A DNA stretch of 10,759 bases from Bacteroidota bacterium. GTDB taxonomy: Bacteria > Bacteroidota > Bacteroidia > Chitinophagales > Chitinophagaceae. This document shows, one piece after another, positions 6,157 to 10,759 of the stretch. Every line of letters starts with the position of its first letter. Positions within the stretch are counted from its first letter, which is position 1. Location: NCBI GenBank assembly GCA_023423015.1, contig JAFAGE010000038.1, forward strand, positions 1 to 10,759, given 5' to 3'. Under the pieces are notes generated by a model that saw only the letters and a program-made list of their open reading frames with translations, was not told the origin of the DNA and searched no databases. The position numbers were made by a program, and so were the translations under genes.

Positions 6157-6873
6157 ATGTCGATTGAAGTTTCCCAGGTTACCCGCCTGTATGGCGCACA
6201 GAAAGCTGTCGACGATATTTCCTTTTCAGTGAAAAATGGAGAAATCGTGGGTTTTCTGGGACCAAACGGTGCCGGTAAGTCGACAACGATGAAGATGATC
6301 ACCGGCTACATAGCACCCGATAAGGGTAAGCTAACGGTGGCGGGCATTGATGTGCAATCCAACCCTCTTGACGCAAAAAAGAAAATCGGCTACCTGCCCG
6401 AGGCTAACCCGCTTTATTACGACATGTACGTGCGGGAATACCTCGACTTCATTGGCGACATGCACCAGCTTACCTCTAAAAAACACCGTATCGAACAGGT
6501 GATAAAAGACGTTGGCCTCACACCCGAAAGCAGGAAAAGAACAGGCCAGCTTTCAAAAGGCTACAAACAACGTGTGGGTTTAGCTGCAGCAATTCTTCAC
6601 GATCCGGAAGTATTGATTCTTGATGAGCCAACAACTGGTCTCGATCCGAACCAGATTCTGGAAATTCGCGAACTGATTCGTGAACTGGGCCGGAATAAAA
6701 CGGTGCTATTTTCAACCCATATCTTGCAGGAGGTGGAAGCGCTATGCGACCGGATCATCATAATCAGCAAAGGCAAACTGGTAGCAAACGATACACTGAA
6801 TAATTTACGTTCGAAAGGAAATGGCGAAAGCCTCGAAACGATATTCAAAAATTTAACAACCAACAACAACTAA
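6157..6873 (+). CDS. gldA: GldA-like ABC transporter ATP-binding protein
   Basis: This 238-residue cytoplasmic ATPase has a complete nucleotide-binding domain: Walker A GPNGAGKS (35-42), signature LSKGYKQR (132-139), Walker B LILDEP (153-158) with catalytic Glu157, the D-loop GLDP (161-164) and H-loop His188. The Q-loop position reads YLPEANPLY (79-87) with Glu instead of Gln, as in ABC-2 type exporters and GldA. The sequence resembles GldA of flavobacterial gliding motility throughout, but GldA is about 300 residues, so this lacks the C-terminal extension. No permease gene (gldF or gldG) is adjacent, so a motility role is not shown; it may energise another exporter. An in-frame GTG at 6109 would add 16 residues, but it lies in the heptamer repeat and the family begins at MSIEVSQVT. 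Enolase starts 5 bp downstream. Confidence 0.85.
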   Translation: MSIEVSQVTRLYGAQKAVDDISFSVKNGEIVGFLGPNGAGKSTTMKMITGYIAPDKGKLTVAGIDVQSNPLDAKKKIGYLPEANPLYYDMYVREYLDFIGDMHQLTSKKHRIEQVIKDVGLTPESRKRTGQLSKGYKQRVGLAAAILHDPEVLILDEPTTGLDPNQILEIRELIRELGRNKTVLFSTHILQEVEALCDRIIIISKGKLVANDTLNNLRSKGNGESLETIFKNLTTNNN

Positions 6874-6878
6874 GAAAA

Positions 6879-8168
6879 ATGAGTTACATCGCAGAGATCT
6901 TTGCCAGGCAAATTCTCGACAGCCGCGGAAACCCGACAGTTGAAGTCGAGGTGATTACAGACGAAGAAATCCTGGGGCGTGCCGCCGTTCCAAGCGGAGC
7001 AAGCACAGGCGTACACGAAGCTGTTGAACTGCGCGACAATGATAAAAAAACTTACCTGGGAAAAGGCGTGCTGAAGGCGGTGGAAAACGTGAATAAGATC
7101 ATTGCCGAAAAACTTGTGGGCTGGGAAGTTGCCGACCAGGCTGGCATCGACCAGGCTATGATCGAGCTCGACGGCACAAACAACAAATCCAAACTGGGAG
7201 CAAATGCTATGCTTGCGGTTAGTATGGCTGCCGCGAAAGCTGCTGCACAGGAAGCAGGCCTCCCACTCTTCCGCTACATCGGAGGAACCAACGCGAGGAT
7301 ATTGCCCGTTCCGATGATGAACATCCTGAATGGCGGAGCTCATGCCGATAACAAAATTGACTTCCAGGAATTCATGGTCATGCCTGTGGGTGCGCCTACC
7401 TTCAGCGAGGGTTTGAGATGGGGAGTTGAAATATTCCATGCGCTTAAGTCGGTATTGAAGAAGAAAGGTTATAGCACAAATGTGGGTGATGAGGGTGGTT
7501 TTGCTCCGGATATTCAGAGCAACGACGAGGCCATTGAAACCGTTATGAACGCGATCAACGCAGCAGGTTTCAAACCGGGTGAACAGATCGCAATTGCCCT
7601 CGACCCGGCTATCAGCGAATGCTACGATGGCAAAACCAAGGAATATGTGTTCCACAAGTCGGATAACCGCAGGCTCTCCGCCGAGAAAATGGTCGACTTC
7701 TGGGAAAACTGGTCGAAGAATTTCCCGATTGTGTCGATCGAAGATGGAATGGCTGAAGACGATTGGGACGGCTGGAAGCTGCTCACCGACCGCATAGGAA
7801 GCAAGGTTCAGCTGGTAGGCGACGACCTGTTTGTGACCAATGTAAACCGCCTGGAGCAGGGTATTGCTAAAGGTGTGGGTAATGGTTTGCTGGTAAAAGT
7901 AAACCAGATTGGAACTGTAACCGAAACCATAAACGCAGTGAGCCTGGCTCAAAGGAACGGCTACAACACCATCATGAGCCATAGAAGCGGCGAAACTGAA
8001 GATACTACCATTGCTGACCTGGCTGTTGCACTGAACTGCGGACAGATCAAAACAGGTTCTGCATCAAGAACCGACCGGATAGCAAAATATAACCAGCTGA
8101 TCAGGATCGAAGAAATGCTGGGATCAAATGGTATTTATTTGCAGGGAAAAATTAAATTTGGTAAGTAA
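6879..8168 (+). CDS. eno: Enolase (phosphopyruvate hydratase)
   Basis: Enolase converts 2-phosphoglycerate to phosphoenolpyruvate in glycolysis and the reverse in gluconeogenesis. The 429-residue length is normal for bacteria. The N-terminal domain carries the mobile loop SGASTGVHEAVELRD (39-53). In the barrel are His155 (GGAHADN), Glu164, and the acid/base Glu205 in GDEGGFAPD. Metal ligands are Asp242 (ALDPAISE), Glu288 (SIEDG) and Asp315 (VGDDLFVTN). The catalytic lysine is Lys340 (KVNQIGT), and SHRSGETED begins at Ser367. All expected active-site residues are present. The ATG is five bases after the gldA-like stop and an FtsB/DivIC-family gene begins nine bases after its own stop, so the three are probably one transcript. 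Linkage of eno to an ftsB-type gene is common in bacteria. Confidence 0.98.
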   Translation: MSYIAEIFARQILDSRGNPTVEVEVITDEEILGRAAVPSGASTGVHEAVELRDNDKKTYLGKGVLKAVENVNKIIAEKLVGWEVADQAGIDQAMIELDGTNNKSKLGANAMLAVSMAAAKAAAQEAGLPLFRYIGGTNARILPVPMMNILNGGAHADNKIDFQEFMVMPVGAPTFSEGLRWGVEIFHALKSVLKKKGYSTNVGDEGGFAPDIQSNDEAIETVMNAINAAGFKPGEQIAIALDPAISECYDGKTKEYVFHKSDNRRLSAEKMVDFWENWSKNFPIVSIEDGMAEDDWDGWKLLTDRIGSKVQLVGDDLFVTNVNRLEQGIAKGVGNGLLVKVNQIGTVTETINAVSLAQRNGYNTIMSHRSGETEDTTIADLAVALNCGQIKTGSASRTDRIAKYNQLIRIEEMLGSNGIYLQGKIKFGK

Positions 8169-8177
8169 TACCGTTTC

Positions 8178-8471
8178 ATGCTATCGAAGTCATTGAAAAA
8201 TAAATACATCCTGACCGCGGCGGCGTTCGTGGTCTGGATGCTTTTTTTCGATACCCGCGATGTGATTACCACACATTTCAGGCATCGTTCAGAATTGAAC
8301 CGCCTGGAAGAAAGCCGGTCGTACTACCAGGCTGAGATCGAAAATACCCGCAGGGAGCTGGAACAACTTAAATCGGATCCCGGCATCCTGGAGAAATATG
8401 CCAGGGAAAGATACCGGATGAAAAAGGATAACGAGGACCTGTACGTGATTTCTTCTGATCCAATACAATAA
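8178..8471 (+). CDS. Septum formation initiator (FtsB/DivIC) family protein
   Basis: This 97-residue bitopic protein has a short cytoplasmic N-terminus, one membrane helix at about residues 11-24, and a periplasmic coiled coil at about 35-67 rich in Glu, Arg and Leu. It ends with the family's conserved stretch SDPGILEKYARERYRM (66-81) followed by KKDNEDLYVI. FtsB/DivIC proteins join FtsL and FtsQ/DivIB in the divisome and help switch on septal wall synthesis. The gene starts nine bases after eno, a neighbourhood also seen in proteobacteria, which supports the assignment. Whether the best name is ftsB or divIC cannot be settled by sequence alone, so I give no symbol. An 80-bp gap follows in which I see no terminator. 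Confidence 0.88.
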   Translation: MLSKSLKNKYILTAAAFVVWMLFFDTRDVITTHFRHRSELNRLEESRSYYQAEIENTRRELEQLKSDPGILEKYARERYRMKKDNEDLYVISSDPIQ

Positions 8472-8551
8472 GTTCAACCTCATCCCGTTTATAACCACGG
8501 ACGGACTCCGGAACTGACTCTTTCGGAAATTAGGACATAAAAGGATTGCTC

Positions 8552-8794
8552 ATGACTTCACTCTTTACACCAGAGGAACTTATACAGTATTTGTATAAAG
8601 AAACTTCCCCGGCTAAGACGGCCGCTATCGAAGACGCGCTTCAGCACGACTGGACGCTTCGCGAGAAACTGGAAGTGCTTCGAAACACTACCCAAACGCT
8701 TGACCAGCCGCTGGAATCGCCTCGCATTCAATCAGTGATGAATATTCTCAACTACGCCCGCGAAGCCGCCGGCGAAACTGTTCAGCATCACTGA
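8552..8794 (+). CDS. Hypothetical 80-residue acidic helical protein
   Basis: I do not recognise a named family. The product has no signal peptide, membrane helix or cysteine, and reads as largely helical: TPEELIQYLYKETSP (6-20), then two more amphipathic helices (22-50 and 57-74). The beginning resembles the N-terminal helices of small anti-sigma-like proteins, but there is no zinc-binding His/Cys motif, so this is only a resemblance. An AAAAGGA at 8539-8545 lies six bases before the ATG at 8552 and acts as a plausible ribosome-binding site, which favours that ATG over the TTG at 8546. It lies between the FtsB/DivIC-family gene and nth, on the same strand, with gaps of 80 and 52 bp, and could be co-transcribed with either. 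Confidence 0.65.
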   Translation: MTSLFTPEELIQYLYKETSPAKTAAIEDALQHDWTLREKLEVLRNTTQTLDQPLESPRIQSVMNILNYAREAAGETVQHH

Positions 8795-8846
8795 AAGCTG
8801 CTCCTGCGGTTTCTAATCCGTACATTCGCAGCGATCAAGTTGTAGG

Positions 8847-9515
8847 ATGACCCGGAAAGAACGCTTCAGCTTTGTTATTGATTATTTCCAGAAACATAAC
8901 CCCTCTGCCGAAACCGAACTGGTTTTCGATAACCCTTACCAGCTACTTGTAGCCGTAATTTTATCGGCCCAATGCACCGACAAGCGGGTGAACATGACCA
9001 CTCCGGCACTTTTTGACCGGTATCCCGACGTGTATGCATTGGCAGAAGCCACGTACGACGAACTTTTTACTTACGTCAGGAGTATCTCTTATCCCGGCAA
9101 CAAATCGCGCCACCTTATGGGCATGGCCAGGATGATCGTGGAAAAATTCAACGGCCAGGTACCCATGACCGTGGAAGAATTAATGCAACTCCCGGGCGTG
9201 GGTAGAAAAACCGCAAATGTGATTACTTCGGTGATTGACCAGCAGCCAAACCTGGCGGTAGACACTCACGTATTTCGCGTGGCGGCACGTATTGGCTTAT
9301 CGCTGGGCGCCAAAACACCACTCGCAACTGAAAAACAATTGATCAGATTCATCCCTCCCAATCTGGTTCACAAATTTCATCACTGGATTATACTGCATGG
9401 CAGGTATGTATGTATAGCCCGTACTCCAAAGTGCGGAGAATGTGGATTAAGACCCGTTTGCCGCTATTATCATAAGTATAACAAACCCACAGCATTAAAC
9501 GAAGCAATCGGCTGA
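8847..9515 (+). CDS. nth: Endonuclease III (DNA glycosylase/AP lyase)
   Basis: Nth removes oxidised pyrimidines and cleaves the abasic site in base-excision repair. The 222-residue length is typical. The helix-hairpin-helix motif LPGVGRKTANVI (115-126) contains the catalytic Lys121, and Asp139 in AVDTHVFRVA is the conserved activating aspartate. The four cysteines of the [4Fe-4S] cluster are Cys189, Cys196, Cys199 and Cys205, with the classical C-X6-C-X2-C-X5-C spacing. The N-terminal LLVAVILSAQCTDKRVN (33-49) is also a family hallmark. A GTAGG just before the ATG may help ribosome binding. A 69-bp gap without an obvious terminator separates it from the next gene. Confidence 0.97.
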   Translation: MTRKERFSFVIDYFQKHNPSAETELVFDNPYQLLVAVILSAQCTDKRVNMTTPALFDRYPDVYALAEATYDELFTYVRSISYPGNKSRHLMGMARMIVEKFNGQVPMTVEELMQLPGVGRKTANVITSVIDQQPNLAVDTHVFRVAARIGLSLGAKTPLATEKQLIRFIPPNLVHKFHHWIILHGRYVCIARTPKCGECGLRPVCRYYHKYNKPTALNEAIG

Positions 9516-9584
9516 TTCTCCGATTTTAACTCTTTATAACAGCGTACACCTTTTTGCGGTATAATAATTTATGTATGCAATGGA

Positions 9585-10759
9585 GTGGAAGCTATTAATA
9601 ATATCAAAAATTATTTGCTTCAGCTGGAAGCATTCGATGATGTAGAAATCTTCGCTGCGTTGCAGGAAGAAGTGCGTAAACTAATTGGCGTTGCTGGCGT
9701 AAGCATAGGCATCACACCTTTCTTTTACATTCACGACCGTTTTGTTTTTTCAGCCATCCACAGCGAAAACAGCCTCTTTTTAAAAAACCTGCACTCCAAA
9801 GAAGAAAAAGAAAGTGCGAGTGAGGGGCTAAAAAATCACTTCAACAAAAATCCCGCACCTTTAATAATACCGGATATCACCGATGATGCACTACTGGCTT
9901 ATTCGTTTATCAATCACATGCGCAGCCAGGGATGGAATGGTTTGATCGTATGCCCACTCCGTAATTATAACCAGCTGATCGGTGTATTGGAAATCGCAAG
10001 CGCAGAAGCAGGAATTTTAAACGACGAAATCCTCATTAAGGTCGACGCGGTGCTGCCCTTGTTCGAACTGGCAGTGAACAGAACCTGGTCTTCCCTCGAT
10101 GCCCGGATCGACAAGATCATTAAAGAACAATTTACAGCCATACAACCTTCAGTAGAATGGAGATTCGTTGAAGGTGCATTGAACTTCCTCCTTCGAAAGG
10201 AAGAAGACGAAGACGCAAAGATGGAGCCGATACTTTTTGACCACGTGTATCCCTTATACGGCGCTATCGACATTCGCAATTCTTCCACCGAAAGAAATAA
10301 AGCTATTCAGCAGGATATGCTTGAACAATTGCAGATGGCTGCCGACATTATAAAGAAGGCTGAAGATGAAAGACCCTTTCCGTTACTCGCAGAAATATCT
10401 TTCAAAATAAAAAAGTATCGGCATTCCGTGTCGAACATCATGTTGTCTGATGATGAGATTGCCATTAACCAGTTTTTTCGAAAAGAAATAGTTGAACTGT
10501 TTGAGCAGCTCAAAAAGATTATCCCTGCACTGCAACAGGATATTGACGCATATTTCGCAGCCACCCAGTCAACGGTGGACATGGTGTATAAGTTCCGGCG
10601 CCAGTTTGATGAAAGTGTATTGCTGATCAACAGAACCCTGGCGCGTTTTCTTGATAAGGAACAGCAGGCCGCGCAAAAGGTTTACCCTCATTATTTCGAA
10701 CGCTTTGTTACGGACGGTCTCGACTTCAACATCTATATTCGACAAGCAATAGCACCCAC
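9585..10759 (+). CDS. GAF-domain protein, partial at right edge, GTG start
   Basis: One reading frame is open from 9540 to the window end with no stop; from the GTG at 9585 it gives 391 codons and runs out of the window. There is no in-frame ATG near the beginning; ATGs at 9571, 9575 and 9580 are in the two other frames and soon hit stops. GTG 9585 (MEAINNIKNY) is the best start; TTG at 9615 is an alternative. Residues about 15-170 look like a GAF sensory domain, clearest at GWNGLIVCPLRNYNQLIGVLEI (split across 116-137). Then come EWRFVEGALNFL (191-202) and the conserved-looking HVYPLYGAIDIRNSSTERN (220-238), followed by long charged helices. I recall similar large GAF proteins of unknown role in Bacteroidota; no catalytic output domain is visible before the edge. 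The ligand is unknown and the protein appears cytoplasmic. Confidence 0.75.
   Translation, partial: MEAINNIKNYLLQLEAFDDVEIFAALQEEVRKLIGVAGVSIGITPFFYIHDRFVFSAIHSENSLFLKNLHSKEEKESASEGLKNHFNKNPAPLIIPDITDDALLAYSFINHMRSQGWNGLIVCPLRNYNQLIGVLEIASAEAGILNDEILIKVDAVLPLFELAVNRTWSSLDARIDKIIKEQFTAIQPSVEWRFVEGALNFLLRKEEDEDAKMEPILFDHVYPLYGAIDIRNSSTERNKAIQQDMLEQLQMAADIIKKAEDERPFPLLAEISFKIKKYRHSVSNIMLSDDEIAINQFFRKEIVELFEQLKKIIPALQQDIDAYFAATQSTVDMVYKFRRQFDESVLLINRTLARFLDKEQQAAQKVYPHYFERFVTDGLDFNIYIRQAIAP

Noticed and set aside
6870..7982. 370-codon open frame on the minus strand opposite eno
   Set aside because: It is antisense to a fully conserved enolase and its product has no recognisable family, with a composition typical of a codon-bias shadow. 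Long antisense frames are expected opposite highly biased genes.
8472..8551. Possible terminator or RNA element after the FtsB/DivIC gene
   Set aside because: I found only short, imperfect complementarities and no T-run; nothing beyond the ribosome-binding site for the next gene can be supported.
9560..9565. TATAAT as a sigma70 -10 box before the GAF gene
   Set aside because: There is no TTGACA-like -35 at the right distance, and Bacteroidota use a different consensus. The nearby TTTTTGC at 9551-9557 lacks the TA of the -7 box.
9965..10630. Two minus-strand frames opposite the GAF gene
   Set aside because: Both are serine-rich shadows of a longer plus-strand frame that carries recognisable domain sequence.

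Overview
The window looks like a chromosomal housekeeping segment from a member of the Bacteroidota, probably Chitinophagaceae or a close relative. The support is the TAnnTTTG type of promoter box ahead of several genes, the near absence of Shine-Dalgarno sites, a GldA-type ABC ATPase, and protein sequences typical of that phylum. The family-level placement is inference. I found no rRNA, tRNA, CRISPR array, insertion sequence or phage gene, and no clear sign of recent transfer.

Layout. Positions 1-124 are noncoding and hold a 12-bp inverted repeat. A small DMT/YdcZ-family membrane protein (125-571, minus) diverges from an L,D-transpeptidase (718-1272, plus). The transpeptidase converges on acetyl-CoA synthetase acs (1339-3252, minus); the 66-bp gap between them is almost wholly a long hairpin built from GTGARNN heptamers. 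acs diverges from an unrecognised 122-residue membrane-anchored protein (3370-3738). Next come a SulP anion transporter with a STAS domain (3864-5471) and a beta-carbonic anhydrase (5458-6087) that overlap by 14 bp, a likely bicarbonate-handling pair. After a second copy of the heptamer hairpin family lies a tight run of a GldA-like ABC ATPase (6157-6873), enolase (6879-8168) and an FtsB/DivIC-family division protein (8178-8471), with gaps of 5 and 9 bp. An unrecognised 80-residue protein (8552-8794) and endonuclease III nth (8847-9515) follow. A GAF-domain protein without an ATG start (9585 onward) runs off the right edge.

Function. Most genes are core metabolism or envelope: acetate activation, bicarbonate/CO2 exchange, glycolysis, peptidoglycan cross-linking, division and base-excision repair. 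I see no convincing new multi-gene system. The points most worth a second look are the two heptamer hairpins, two apparently leaderless promoters, the overlapping sulP-can pair, the small orphan proteins and the non-ATG GAF protein.
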